Source: Loxodes magnus (lineage: Eukaryota; Ciliophora; Karyorelictea; Loxodida; Loxodidae). From it: a stretch of DNA of 64,000 nucleotides. The position numbers and the translations under genes are program-made. The stretch covers positions 1 through 64,000 of the forward strand of contig CAMPDV010001731.1 of NCBI GenBank assembly GCA_946699065.1, in the 5' to 3' direction. Shown piece after piece: positions 1-12,491 of this stretch; position 1 is the first letter of the stretch; each line of letters starts with the position of its first letter. The notes below the pieces were generated by a model. It had not been told where the DNA came from. It did not search any database and was given only the letters and a program-made list of their open reading frames with translations.

Positions 1-87
1 GTAAAAAAAACTTTTATTCCAATCCGAATGTTTTTAGTCCGATCCAACCCAGACATCCAGTGTAAATCTCTGAGAAAAAACATCCTT

Positions 88-175
88 GTAAAAAAAACTT
101 TTATTCCAATCCGAAATTATTTAGTCCGATCCAACCCAGACATCCAGTGTAAATCTCTGAGCAAAAAACATCCTT
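88..175 (+). repeat. Reference A-type monomer (88 bp)
   Basis: This copy carries the commonest base at every diagnostic position, so it serves as reference. Landmarks by offset: A8 tract 3-10, TTTT 12-15, AATCCGAA 21-28, type-defining GAAATTATTTAG 26-37, a GATC site 41-44, CCAACCCAG 44-52, ACATCCAG 53-60, GTGTAAATC 60-68 and A6 tract 76-81. There are two CpG dinucleotides, at 25-26 and 40-41. Base counts are A 34, C 21, G 9, T 24. Stops on the + strand include TAG at 35-37, TAA at 63-65 and TGA at 71-73. Because 88 is not a multiple of 3, the reading frame shifts at each repeat and no long frame stays open. A-type copies form most of the array. Confidence 0.97.
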
Positions 176-263
176 GTAAAAAAAACTTTTATTCCAATCC
201 GAATGTATTTAGTCCGATCCAACCCAGACATCCAGTGTAAATCTCTGAGCAAAAAACATCCTT
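176..263 (+). repeat. Reference B-type monomer (88 bp)
   Basis: B-type carries the T-type changes at offsets 29 and 30 but keeps A at 32, reading GAATGTATTTAG. It is one base from T-type and two from A-type. It may be the evolutionary intermediate or a recombinant of the two. B copies are scattered and often carry T84>A (for example 440, 9589, 10644, 17155, 19091, 20587) or G72>A (for example 8095, 14868, 16011, 30971, 48658, 51386). Confidence 0.93.
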
Positions 264-1407
264 GTAAAAAAAACTTTTATTCCAATCCGAAATTATTTAG
301 TCCGATCCAACCCAGACATCCAGTGTAAATCTCTGAGCAAAAAACATCCTTGTAAAAAAAACTTTTATTCCAATCCGAAATTATTTAGTCCGATCCAACC
401 CAGACATCCAGTGTAAATCTCTGAGCAAAAAACATCCTTGTAAAAAAAACTTTTATTCCAATCCGAATGTATTTAGTCCGATCCAACCCAGACATCCAGT
501 GTAAATCTCTGAGCAAAAAACAACCTTGTAAAAAAAACTTTTATTCCAATCCGAAATTATTTAGTCCGATCCAACCCAGACATCCAGTGTAAATCTCTGA
601 GCAAAAAACATCCTTGTAAAAAAAACTTTTATTCCAATCCGAAATTATTTAGTCCGATCCAACCCAGACATCCAGTGTAAATCTCTGAGCAAAAAACATC
701 CTTGTAAAAAAAACTTTTATTCCAATCCGAAATTATTTAGTCCGATCCAACCCAGACATCCAGTGTAAATCTCTGAGCAAAAAACATCCTTGTAAAAAAA
801 ACTTTTATTCCAATCCGAAATTATTTAGTCCGATCCAACCCAGACATCCAGTGTAAATCTCTGAGCAAAAAACATCCTTGTAAAAAAAACTTTTATTCCA
901 ATCCGAAATTATTTAGTCCGATCCAACCCAGACATCCAGTGTAAATCTCTGAGCAAAAAACATCCTTGTAAAAAAAACTTTTATTCCAATCCGAAATTAT
1001 TTAGTCCGATCCAACCCAGACATCCAGTGTAAATCTCTGAGCAAAAAACATCCTTGTAAAAAAAACTTTTATTCCAATCCGAAATTATTTAGTCCGATCC
1101 ATCCCAGACATCCAGTGTAAATCTCTGAGCAAAAAACATCCTTGTAAAAAAAACTTTTATTCCAATCCGAAATTATTTAGTCCGATCCAACCCAGACATC
1201 CAGTGTAAATCTCTGAGCAAAAAACATCCTTGTAAAAAAAACTTTTATTCCAATCCGAAATTATTTAGTCCGATCCAACCCAGACATCCAGTGTAAATCT
1301 CTGAGCAAAAAACATCCTTGTAAAAAAAACTTTTATTCCAATCCGAAATTATTTAGTCCGATCCAACCCAGACATCCAGTGTAAATCTCTGAGCAAAAAA
1401 CATCCTT

Positions 1408-1494
1408 GTAAAAAAACTTTTATTCCAATCCGAAATTATTTAGTCCGATCCAACCCAGACATCCAGTGTAAATCTCTGAGCAAAAAACATCCTT
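1408..1494 (+). repeat. 87-bp monomer: A8 tract shortened to A7
   Basis: This A-type copy has seven A after GT where I saw eight in every other copy. Its counterpart in the 37-monomer duplication (around 4663) has eight. Being a single homopolymer change, it may be a real new mutation or a sequencing error. Confidence 0.85.
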
Positions 1495-2814
1495 GTAAAA
1501 AAAACTTTTATTCCAATCCGAAATTATTTAGTCCGATCCAACCCAGACATCCAGTGTAAATCTCTGAGCAAAAAACATCCTTGTAAAAAAAACTTTTATT
1601 CCAATCCGAAATTATTTAGTCCGATCCAACCCAGACATCCAGTGTAAATCTCTGAGCAAAAAACATCCTTGTAAAAAAAACTTTTATTCCAATCCGAAAT
1701 TATTTAGTCCGATCCAACCCAGACATCCAGTGTAAATCTCTGAGCAAAAAACATCCTTGTAAAAAAAACTTTTATTCCAATCCGAAATTATTTAGTCCGA
1801 TCCAACCCAGACATCCAGTGTAAATCTCTGAGCAAAAAACATCCTTGTAAAAAAAACTTTTATTCCAATCCGAAATTATTTAGTCCGATCCAACCCAGAC
1901 ATCCAGTGTAAATCTCTGAGCAAAAAACATCCTTGTAAAAAAAACTTTTATTCCAATCCGAAATTATTTAGTCCGATCCAACCCAGACATCCAGTGTAAA
2001 TCTCTGAGCAAAAAACATCCTTGTAAAAAAAACTTTTATTCCAATCCGAAATTATTTAGTCCGATCCAACCCAGACATCCAGTGTAAATCTCTGAGCAAA
2101 AAACATCCTTGTAAAAAAAACTTTTATTCCAATCCGAAATTATTTAGTCCGATCCAACCCAGACATCCAGTGTAAATCTCTGAGCAAAAAACATCCTTGT
2201 AAAAAAAACTTTTATTCCAATCCGAAATTATTTAGTCCGATCCAACCCAGACATCCAGTGTAAATCTCTGAGCAAAAAACATCCTTGTAAAAAAAACTTT
2301 TATTCCAATCCGAAATTATTTAGTCCGATCCAACCCAGACATCCAGTGTAAATCTCTGAGCAAAAAACATCCTTGTAAAAAAAACTTTTATTCCAATCCG
2401 AAATTATTTAGTCCGATCCAACCCAGACATCCAGTGTAAATCTCTGAGCAAAAAACATCCTTGTAAAAAAAACTTTTATTCCAATCCGAAATTATTTAGT
2501 CCGATCCAACCCAGACATCCAGTGTAAATCTCTGAGCAAAAAACATCCTTGTAAAAAAAACTTTTATTCCAATCCGAAATTATTTAGTCCGATCCAACCC
2601 AGACATCCAGTGTAAATCTCTGAGCAAAAAACATCCTTGTAAAAAAAACTTTTATTCCAATCCGAAATTATTTAGTCCGATCCAACCCAGACATCCAGTG
2701 TAAATCTCTGAGCAAAAAACATCCTTGTAAAAAAAACTTTTATTCCAATCCGAAATTATTTAGTCCGATCCAACCCAGACATCCAGTGTAAATCTCTGAG
2801 CAAAAAACATCCTT

Positions 2815-2902
2815 GTAAAAAAAACTTTTATTCCAATCCGAATGTTTTTAGTCCGATCCAACCCAGACATCCAGTGTAAATCTCTGAGCAAAAAACATCC
2901 TT
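2815..2902 (+). repeat. Reference T-type monomer (88 bp)
   Basis: T-type copies differ from A-type at three clustered offsets, 29 (A to T), 30 (T to G) and 32 (A to T), giving GAATGTTTTTAG in place of GAAATTATTTAG. The changes travel together, which points to an old founder variant spread by block duplication. T-type creates an ATG at offsets 28-30, the only reason small reading frames begin here; from an ordinary T monomer that frame runs 41 codons into the next A-type copy. T copies are nearly absent at 0.1-2.8 kb and 3.9-6.0 kb and common at 56-64 kb. Confidence 0.95.
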
Positions 2903-3870
2903 GTAAAAAAAACTTTTATTCCAATCCGAAATTATTTAGTCCGATCCAACCCAGACATCCAGTGTAAATCTCTGAGCAAAAAGCAACCTTGTAAAAAAAA
3001 CTTTTATTCCAATCCGAATGTTTTTAGTCCGATCCAACCCAGACATCCAGTGTAAATCTCTGAGCAAAAAACATCCTTGTAAAAAAAACTTTTATTCCAA
3101 TCCGAAATTATTTAGTCCGATCCAACCCAGACATCCAGTGTAAATCTCTGAGCAAAAAACATCCTTGTAAAAAAAACTTTTATTCCAATCCGAAATTATT
3201 TAGTCCGATCCAACCCAGACATCCAGTGTAAATCTCTGAGCAAAAAACATCCTTGTAAAAAAAACTTTTATTCCAATCCGAATGTTTTTAGTCCGATCCA
3301 ACCCAGACATCCAGTGTAAATCTCTGAGCAAAAAACATCCTTGTAAAAAAAACTTTTATTCCAATCCGAAATTATTTAGTCCGATCCAACCCAGACATCC
3401 AGTGTAAATCTCTGAGCAAAAAACATCCTTGTAAAAAAAACTTTTATTCCAATCCGAATGTATTTAGTCCGATCCAACCCAGACATCCAGTGTAAATCTC
3501 TGAGCAAAAAACATCCTTGTAAAAAAAACTTTTATTCCAATCCGAATGTTTTTAGTCCGATCCAACCCAGACATCCAGTGTAAATCTCTGAGCAAAAAAC
3601 ATCCTTGTAAAAAAAACTTTTATTCCAATCCGAAATTATTTAGTCCGATCCAACCCAGACATCCAGTGTAAATCTCTGAGCAAAAAACATCCTTGTAAAA
3701 AAAACTTTTATTCCAATCCGAAATTATTTAGTCCGATCCAACCCAGACATCCAGTGTAAATCTCTGAGCAAAAAACATCCTTGTAAAAAAAACTTTTATT
3801 CCAATCCGAAATTATTTAGTCCGATCCAACCCAGACATACAGTGTAAATCTCTGAGCAAAAAACATCCTT

Positions 3871-6800
3871 GTAAAAAAAACTTTTATTCCAATCCGAAAT
3901 TATTTAGTCCGATCCAACCCAGACATCCAGTGTAAATCTCTGAGCAAAAAACATCCTTGTAAAAAAAACTTTTATTCCAATCCGAAATTATTTAGTCCGA
4001 TCCAACCCAGACATCCAGTGTAAATCTCTGAGCAAAAAACATCCTTGTAAAAAAAACTTTTATTCCAATCCGAAATTATTTAGTCCGATCCAACCCAGAC
4101 ATCCAGTGTAAATCTCTGAGCAAAAAACATCCTTGTAAAAAAAACTTTTATTCCAATCCGAAATTATTTAGTCCGATCCAACCCAGACATCCAGTGTAAA
4201 TCTCTGAGCAAAAAACATCCTTGTAAAAAAAACTTTTATTCCAATCCGAAATTATTTAGTCCGATCCAACCCAGACATCCAGTGTAAATCTCTGAGCAAA
4301 AAACATCCTTGTAAAAAAAACTTTTATTCCAATCCGAAATTATTTAGTCCGATCCATCCCAGACATCCAGTGTAAATCTCTGAGCAAAAAACATCCTTGT
4401 AAAAAAAACTTTTATTCCAATCCGAAATTATTTAGTCCGATCCAACCCAGACATCCAGTGTAAATCTCTGAGCAAAAAACATCCTTGTAAAAAAAACTTT
4501 TATTCCAATCCGAAATTATTTAGTCCGATCCAACCCAGACATCCAGTGTAAATCTCTGAGCAAAAAACATCCTTGTAAAAAAAACTTTTATTCCAATCCG
4601 AAATTATTTAGTCCGATCCAACCCAGACATCCAGTGTAAATCTCTGAGCAAAAAACATCCTTGTAAAAAAAACTTTTATTCCAATCCGAAATTATTTAGT
4701 CCGATCCAACCCAGACATCCAGTGTAAATCTCTGAGCAAAAAACATCCTTGTAAAAAAAACTTTTATTCCAATCCGAAATTATTTAGTCCGATCCAACCC
4801 AGACATCCAGTGTAAATCTCTGAGCAAAAAACATCCTTGTAAAAAAAACTTTTATTCCAATCCGAAATTATTTAGTCCGATCCAACCCAGACATCCAGTG
4901 TAAATCTCTGAGCAAAAAACATCCTTGTAAAAAAAACTTTTATTCCAATCCGAAATTATTTAGTCCGATCCAACCCAGACATCCAGTGTAAATCTCTGAG
5001 CAAAAAACATCCTTGTAAAAAAAACTTTTATTCCAATCCGAAATTATTTAGTCCGATCCAACCCAGACATCCAGTGTAAATCTCTGAGCAAAAAACATCC
5101 TTGTAAAAAAAACTTTTATTCCAATCCGAAATTATTTAGTCCGATCCAACCCAGACATCCAGTGTAAATCTCTGAGCAAAAAACATCCTTGTAAAAAAAA
5201 CTTTTATTCCAATCCGAAATTATTTAGTCCGATCCAACCCAGACATCCAGTGTAAATCTCTGAGCAAAAAACATCCTTGTAAAAAAAACTTTTATTCCAA
5301 TCCGAAATTATTTAGTCCGATCCAACCCAGACATCCAGTGTAAATCTCTGAGCAAAAAACATCCTTGTAAAAAAAACTTTTATTCCAATCCGAAATTATT
5401 TAGTCCGATCCAACCCAGACATCCAGTGTAAATCTCTGAGCAAAAAACATCCTTGTAAAAAAAACTTTTATTCCAATCCGAAATTATTTAGTCCGATCCA
5501 ACCCAGACATCCAGTGTAAATCTCTGAGCAAAAAACATCCTTGTAAAAAAAACTTTTATTCCAATCCGAAATTATTTAGTCCGATCCAACCCAGACATCC
5601 AGTGTAAATCTCTGAGCAAAAAACATCCTTGTAAAAAAAACTTTTATTCCAATCCGAAATTATTTAGTCCGATCCAACCCAGACATCCAGTGTAAATCTC
5701 TGAGCAAAAAACATCCTTGTAAAAAAAACTTTTATTCCAATCCGAAATTATTTAGTCCGATCCAACCCAGACATCCAGTGTAAATCTCTGAGCAAAAAAC
5801 ATCCTTGTAAAAAAAACTTTTATTCCAATCCGAAATTATTTAGTCCGATCCAACCCAGACATCCAGTGTAAATCTCTGAGCAAAAAACATCCTTGTAAAA
5901 AAAACTTTTATTCCAATCCGAAATTATTTAGTCCGATCCAACCCAGACATCCAGTGTAAATCTCTGAGCAAAAAACATCCTTGTAAAAAAAACTTTTATT
6001 CCAATCCGAAATTATTTAGTCCGATCCAACCCAGACATCCAGTGTAAATCTCTGAGCAAAAAACATCCTTGTAAAAAAAACTTTTATTCCAATCCGAATG
6101 TTTTTAGTCCGATCCAACCCAGACATCCAGTGTAAATCTCTGAGCAAAAAACATCCTTGTAAAAAAAACTTTTATTCCAATCCGAAATTATTTAGTCCGA
6201 TCCAACCCAGACATCCAGTGTAAATCTCTGAGCAAAAAGCAACCTTGTAAAAAAAACTTTTATTCCAATCCGAATGTTTTTAGTCCGATCCAACCCAGAC
6301 ATCCAGTGTAAATCTCTGAGCAAAAAACATCCTTGTAAAAAAAACTTTTATTCCAATCCGAAATTATTTAGTCCGATCCAACCCAGACATCCAGTGTAAA
6401 TCTCTGAGCAAAAAACATCCTTGTAAAAAAAACTTTTATTCCAATCCGAAATTATTTAGTCCGATCCAACCCAGACATCCAGTGTAAATCTCTGAGCAAA
6501 AAACATCCTTGTAAAAAAAACTTTTATTCCAATCCGAATGTTTTTAGTCCGATCCAACCCAGACATCCAGTGTAAATCTCTGAGCAAAAAACATCCTTGT
6601 AAAAAAAACTTTTATTCCAATCCGAAATTATTTAGTCCGATCCAACCCAGACATCCAGTGTAAATCTCTGAGCAAAAAACATCCTTGTAAAAAAAACTTT
6701 TATTCCAATCCGAATGTATTTAGTCCGATCCAACCCAGACATCCAGTGTAAATCTCTGAGCAAAAAACATCCTTGTAAAAAAAACTTTTATTCCAATCCG

Positions 6801-7126
6801 AATGTTTTTAGTCCGATCCAACCCAGACATCCAGTGTAAATCTCTGAGCAAAAAACATCCTTGTAAAAAAAACTTTTATTCCAATCCGAAATTATTTAGT
6901 CCGATCCAACCCAGACATCCAGTGTAAATCTCTGAGCAAAAAACATCCTTGTAAAAAAAACTTTTATTCCAATCCGAAATTATTTAGTCCGATCCAACCC
7001 AGACATCCAGTGTAAATCTCTGAGCAAAAAACATCCTTGTAAAAAAAACTTTTATTCCAATCCGAAATTATTTAGTCCGATCCAACCCAGACATACAGTG
7101 TAAATCTCTGAGCAAAAAACATCCTT
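3871..7126 (+). repeat. 37-monomer unit, copy 2
   Basis: This matches 616-3870 marker for marker at a 3256-bp offset (37 x 88): A47>T at 4311, plain A run 4399-6070, T 6071, A81>G plus T84>A 6159, T 6247, T 6511, B 6687, T 6775, and C57>A in monomer 7039. The only difference I saw is the single-A deletion at 1408 in copy 1. Near identity across 3.2 kb indicates a recent tandem duplication. The second half also belongs to a longer duplicated block (5807-8974). Confidence 0.9.
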
Positions 7127-8974
7127 GTAAAAAAAACTTTTATTCCAATCCGAAATTATTTAGTCCGATCCAACCCAGACATCCAGTGTAAATCTCTGAG
7201 CAAAAAACATCCTTGTAAAAAAAACTTTTATTCCAATCCGAAATTATTTAGTCCGATCCAACCCAGACATCCAGTGTAAATCTCTGAGCAAAAAACATCC
7301 TTGTAAAAAAAACTTTTATTCCAATCCGAATGTATTTAGTCCGATCCAACCCAGACATCCAGTGTAAATCTCTGAGCAAAAAACATCCTTGTAAAAAAAA
7401 CTTTTATTCCAATCCGAAATTATTTAGTCCGATCCAACCCAGACATCCAGTGTAAATCTCTAAGCAAAAAACATCCTTGTAAAAAAAACTTTTATTCCAA
7501 TCCGAATGTATTTAGTCCGATCCAACCCAGACATCCAGTGTAAATCTCTGAGCAAAAAACATCCTTGTAAAAAAAACTTTTATTCCAATCCGAAATTATT
7601 TAGTCCGATCCAACCCAGACATCCAGTGTAAATCTCTGAGCAAAAAACATCCTTGTAAAAAAAACTTTTATTCCAATCCGAATGTTTTTAGTCCGATCCA
7701 TCCCAGACATCCAGTGTAAATCTCTGAGCAAAAAACAACCTTGTAAAAAAAACTTTTATTCCAATCCGAAATTATTTAGTCCGATCCAACCCAGACATCC
7801 AGTGTAAATCTCTGAGCAAAAAACATCCTTGTAAAAAAAACTTTTATTCCAATCCGAAATTATTTAGTCCGATCCAACCCAGACATCCAGTGTAAATCTC
7901 TGAGCAAAAAACATCCTTGTAAAAAAAACTTTTATTCCAATCCGAATGTTTTTAGTCCGATCCAACCCAGACATCCAGTGTAAATCTCTGAGCAAAAAAC
8001 ATCCTTGTAAAAAAAACTTTTATTCCAATCCGAAATTATTTAGTCCGATCCAACCCAGACATCCAGTGTAAATCTCTGAGCAAAAAGCAACCTTGTAAAA
8101 AAAACTTTTATTCCAATCCGAATGTATTTAGTCCGATCCAACCCAGACATCCAGTGTAAATCTCTAAGCAAAAAACATCCTTGTAAAAAAAACTTTTATT
8201 CCAATCCGAATGTTTTTAGTCCGATCCAACCCAGACATCCAGTGTAAATCTCTGAGCAAAAAACATCCTTGTAAAAAAAACTTTTATTCCAATCCGAAAT
8301 TATTTAGTCCGATCCAACCCAGACATCCAGTGTAAATCTCTGAGCAAAAAACATCCTTGTAAAAAAAACTTTTATTCCAATCCGAATGTTTTTAGTCCGA
8401 TCCAACCCAGACATCCAGTGTAAATCTCTGAGCAAAAAACATCCTTGTAAAAAAAACTTTTATTCCAATCCGAATGTTTTTAGTCCGATCCAACCCAGAC
8501 ATCCAGTGTAAATCTCTGAGCAAAAAACATCCTTGTAAAAAAAACTTTTATTCCAATCCGAAATTATTTAGTCCGATCCAACCCAGACATACAGTGTAAA
8601 TCTCTGAGCAAAAAACATCCTTGTAAAAAAAACTTTTATTCCAATCCGAAATTATTTAGTCCGATCCAACCCAGACATCCAGTGTAAATCTCTGAGCAAA
8701 AAACATCCTTGTAAAAAAAACTTTTATTCCAATCCGAATGTTTTTAGTCCGATCCAACCCAGACATCCAGTGTAAATCTCTGAGCAAAAAACATCCTTGT
8801 AAAAAAAACTTTTATTCCAATCCGAATGTTTTTAGTCCGATCCAACCCAGACATCCAGTGTAAATCTCTGAGCAAAAAACATCCTTGTAAAAAAAACTTT
8901 TATTCCAATCCGAAATTATTTAGTCCGATCCAACCCAGACATCCAGTGTAAATCTCTGAGCAAAAAACAACCTT
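5807..8974 (+). repeat. 36-monomer block, copy 1 (second copy at 12580-15747)
   Basis: The end of the 37-monomer unit plus the following diverse stretch are repeated 77 monomers downstream. Markers in 7127-8974: B 7303, A with G72>A 7391, B 7479, T with A47>T and T84>A 7655, T 7919, A with A81>G/T84>A 8007, B with G72>A 8095, T 8183, T 8359, T 8447, A with C57>A 8535, T 8711, T 8799, A with T84>A 8887. No gene is present. Confidence 0.88.
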
Positions 8975-9149
8975 GTAAAAAAAACTTTTATTCCAATCCG
9001 AATGTTTTTAGTCCGATCCAACCCAGACATCCAGTGTAAATCTCTGAGAAAAAACATCCTTGTAAAAAAAACTTTTATTCCAATCCGAAATTATTTAGTC
9101 CGATCCAACCCAGACATCCAGTGTAAATCTCTGAGCAAAAAACATCCTT
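8975..9149 (+). repeat. Two monomers beginning with an 87-bp T copy (C75 deleted)
   Basis: 8975-9061 is an 87-bp T-type monomer lacking C75, followed by a plain A copy at 9062. It stands directly before another C75-deleted T copy at 9150. The pair T(87)-A is therefore repeated back to back here, consistent with a small local duplication or unequal-exchange junction. Confidence 0.85.
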
Positions 9150-10204
9150 GTAAAAAAAACTTTTATTCCAATCCGAATGTTTTTAGTCCGATCCAACCCA
9201 GACATCCAGTGTAAATCTCTGAGAAAAAACATCCTTGTAAAAAAAACTTTTATTCCAATCCGAAATTATTTAGTCCGATCCAACCCAGACATCCAGTGTA
9301 AATCTCTGAGCAAAAAACATCCTTGTAAAAAAAACTTTTATTCCAATCCGAATGTATTTAGTCCGATCCAACCCAGACATCCAGTGTAAATCTCTGAGCA
9401 AAAAACATCCTTGTAAAAAAAACTTTTATTCCAATCCGAAATTATTTAGTCCGATCCAACCCAGACATCCAGTGTAAATCTCTGAGCAAAAAACATCCTT
9501 GTAAAAAAAACTTTTATTCCAATCCGAAATTATTTAGTCCGATCCAACCCAGACATCCAGTGTAAATCTCTGAGCAAAAAACATCCTTGTAAAAAAAACT
9601 TTTATTCCAATCCGAATGTATTTAGTCCGATCCAACCCAGACATCCAGTGTAAATCTCTGAGCAAAAAACAACCTTGTAAAAAAAACTTTTATTCCAATC
9701 CGAAATTATTTAGTCCGATCCAACCCAGACATCCAGTGTAAATCTCTGAGCAAAAAACATCCTTGTAAAAAAAACTTTTATTCCAATCCGAAATTATTTA
9801 GTCCGATCCAACCCAGACATCCAGTGTAAATCTCTGAGCAAAAAACATCCTTGTAAAAAAAACTTTTATTCCAATCCGAAATTATTTAGTCCGATCCAAC
9901 CCAGACATCCAGTGTAAATCTCTGAGCAAAAAACATCCTTGTAAAAAAAACTTTTATTCCAATCCGAATGTTTTTAGTCCGATCCAACCCAGACATCCAG
10001 TGTAAATCTCTGAGCAAAAAACATCCTTGTAAAAAAAACTTTTATTCCAATCCGAAATTATTTAGTCCGATCCAACCCAGACATCCAGTGTAAATCTCTG
10101 AGCAAAAAACATCCTTGTAAAAAAAACTTTTATTCCAATCCGAAATTATTTAGTCCGATCCAACCCAGACATCCAGTGTAAATCTCTGAGCAAAAAACAT
10201 CCTT
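9150..10204 (+). repeat. 12-monomer unit, copy 1
   Basis: Monomer order is T(87, C75 deleted), A, B, A, A, B with T84>A, A, A, A, T (9941), A, A. The first nine monomers recur at 10205 at a 1055-bp offset (12 monomers minus the deleted base). They also match the start of the window at 1. No unique sequence is present. Confidence 0.9.
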
Positions 10205-11259
10205 GTAAAAAAAACTTTTATTCCAATCCGAATGTTTTTAGTCCGATCCAACCCAGACATCCAGTGTAAATCTCTGAGAAAAAACATCCTTGTAAAAAAA
10301 ACTTTTATTCCAATCCGAAATTATTTAGTCCGATCCAACCCAGACATCCAGTGTAAATCTCTGAGCAAAAAACATCCTTGTAAAAAAAACTTTTATTCCA
10401 ATCCGAATGTATTTAGTCCGATCCAACCCAGACATCCAGTGTAAATCTCTGAGCAAAAAACATCCTTGTAAAAAAAACTTTTATTCCAATCCGAAATTAT
10501 TTAGTCCGATCCAACCCAGACATCCAGTGTAAATCTCTGAGCAAAAAACATCCTTGTAAAAAAAACTTTTATTCCAATCCGAAATTATTTAGTCCGATCC
10601 AACCCAGACATCCAGTGTAAATCTCTGAGCAAAAAACATCCTTGTAAAAAAAACTTTTATTCCAATCCGAATGTATTTAGTCCGATCCAACCCAGACATC
10701 CAGTGTAAATCTCTGAGCAAAAAACAACCTTGTAAAAAAAACTTTTATTCCAATCCGAAATTATTTAGTCCGATCCAACCCAGACATCCAGTGTAAATCT
10801 CTGAGCAAAAAACATCCTTGTAAAAAAAACTTTTATTCCAATCCGAAATTATTTAGTCCGATCCAACCCAGACATCCAGTGTAAATCTCTGAGCAAAAAA
10901 CATCCTTGTAAAAAAAACTTTTATTCCAATCCGAAATTATTTAGTCCGATCCAACCCAGACATCCAGTGTAAATCTCTGAGCAAAAAACATCCTTGTAAA
11001 AAAAACTTTTATTCCAATCCGAAATTATTTAGTCCGATCCAACCCAGACATCCAGTGTAAATCTCTGAGCAAAAAACATCCTTGTAAAAAAAACTTTTAT
11101 TCCAATCCGAAATTATTTAGTCCGATCCAACCCAGACATCCAGTGTAAATCTCTGAGCAAAAAACATCCTTGTAAAAAAAACTTTTATTCCAATCCGAAA
11201 TTATTTAGTCCGATCCAACCCAGACATCCAGTGTAAATCTCTGAGCAAAAAACATCCTT
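10205..11259 (+). repeat. 12-monomer unit, copy 2
   Basis: It starts with an 87-bp T copy lacking C75 (10205-10291), then A, B (10380), A, A, B with T84>A (10644) and A-type copies. It matches 1-1055 over twelve monomers and 9150 over the first nine, where 9150 has a T copy at 9941. It is therefore closer to the window start, 116 monomers away, than to its neighbour. A plain A-type run follows to 11699. Confidence 0.87.
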
Positions 11260-11699
11260 GTAAAAAAAACTTTTATTCCAATCCGAAATTATTTAGTCCG
11301 ATCCAACCCAGACATCCAGTGTAAATCTCTGAGCAAAAAACATCCTTGTAAAAAAAACTTTTATTCCAATCCGAAATTATTTAGTCCGATCCAACCCAGA
11401 CATCCAGTGTAAATCTCTGAGCAAAAAACATCCTTGTAAAAAAAACTTTTATTCCAATCCGAAATTATTTAGTCCGATCCAACCCAGACATCCAGTGTAA
11501 ATCTCTGAGCAAAAAACATCCTTGTAAAAAAAACTTTTATTCCAATCCGAAATTATTTAGTCCGATCCAACCCAGACATCCAGTGTAAATCTCTGAGCAA
11601 AAAACATCCTTGTAAAAAAAACTTTTATTCCAATCCGAAATTATTTAGTCCGATCCAACCCAGACATCCAGTGTAAATCTCTGAGCAAAAAACATCCTT

Positions 11700-12491
11700 G
11701 TAAAAAAAACTTTTATTCCAATCCGAAATTATTTAGTCCGATCCAACCCAGACATCCAGTGTAAATCTCTGAGCAAAAATCATCCTTGTAAAAAAAACTT
11801 TTATTCCAATCCGAAATTATTTAGTCCGATCCAACCCAGACATCCAGTGTAAATCTCTGAGCAAAAAACATCCTTGTAAAAAAAACTTTTATTCCAATCC
11901 GAAATTATTTAGTCCGATCCAACCCAGACATCCAGTGTAAATCTCTGAGCAAAAAACATCCTTGTAAAAAAAACTTTTATTCCAATCCGAAATTATTTAG
12001 TCCGATCCAACCCAGACATCCAGTGTAAATCTCTGAGCAAAAAACATCCTTGTAAAAAAAACTTTTATTCCAATCCGAATGTTTTTAGTCCGATCCAACC
12101 CAGACATCCAGTGTAAATCTCTGAGCAAAAAACATCCTTGTAAAAAAAACTTTTATTCCAATCCGAAATTATTTAGTCCGATCCAACCCAGACATCCAGT
12201 GTAAATCTCTGAGCAAAAAGCAACCTTGTAAAAAAAACTTTTATTCCAATCCGAATGTTTTTAGTCCGATCCAACCCAGACATCCAGTGTAAATCTCTGA
12301 GCAAAAAACATCCTTGTAAAAAAAACTTTTATTCCAATCCGAAATTATTTAGTCCGATCCAACCCAGACATCCAGTGTAAATCTCTGAGCAAAAAACATC
12401 CTTGTAAAAAAAACTTTTATTCCAATCCGAAATTATTTAGTCCGATCCAACCCAGACATCCAGTGTAAATCTCTGAGCAAAAAACATCCTT
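11700..12491 (+). repeat. 9-monomer unit, copy 1
   Basis: Monomers: A with A81>T (11700; the variant base is at 11780), A, A, A, T (12052), A with A81>G/T84>A (12140), T (12228), A, A. The A81>T change is seen only here and in the next unit. This 792-bp unit repeats immediately. Confidence 0.9.

Larger units (their letters stand above)
1..615 (+). repeat. Head segment: seven monomers ordered T(87)-A-B-A-A-B-A
   Basis: Monomer 1 is an 87-bp T-type lacking C75. It is followed by A (88), B (176), A (264), A (352), B with T84>A (440) and A (528). The same ordered set begins at 9150 and at 10205, so this is one of three copies of a block whose start lies at or before the window edge. Nothing non-repetitive is present. 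Confidence 0.9.
616..3870 (+). repeat. 37-monomer unit, copy 1
   Basis: The order of marked monomers here is repeated 37 monomers later. Markers in order: A with A47>T (1056), a long plain A run (1144-2814), T (2815), A with A81>G plus T84>A (2903), T (2991), T (3255), B (3431), T (3519) and A with C57>A (3783). The copy is 3255 bp because monomer 1408-1494 has lost one A from the A8 tract. No gene or other feature is present. Confidence 0.9.

Noticed and set aside
28-240. 70-codon open reading frame beginning at the ATG of a T-type monomer
   Set aside because: It is a by-product of the satellite. It opens only because the C75 deletion shifts frame, is made of the same 88-bp repeat read in different frames, ends at the regular TAA (offsets 63-65), and resembles no known protein family.
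9002-9214. Identical 70-codon frame over 8975-9236
   Set aside because: Same cause: a T-type monomer lacking C75 followed by A-type and T-type copies. Identity to the frame at 28 reflects duplicated DNA, not selection on protein.
9177-9389. Identical 70-codon frame overlapping the previous one
   Set aside because: It arises from the next C75-deleted monomer (9150). Two overlapping identical frames offset by two monomers are expected of a tandem repeat and not of genes.
10232-10444. Identical 70-codon frame
   Set aside because: Product of the C75-deleted monomer at 10205, with the same explanation.
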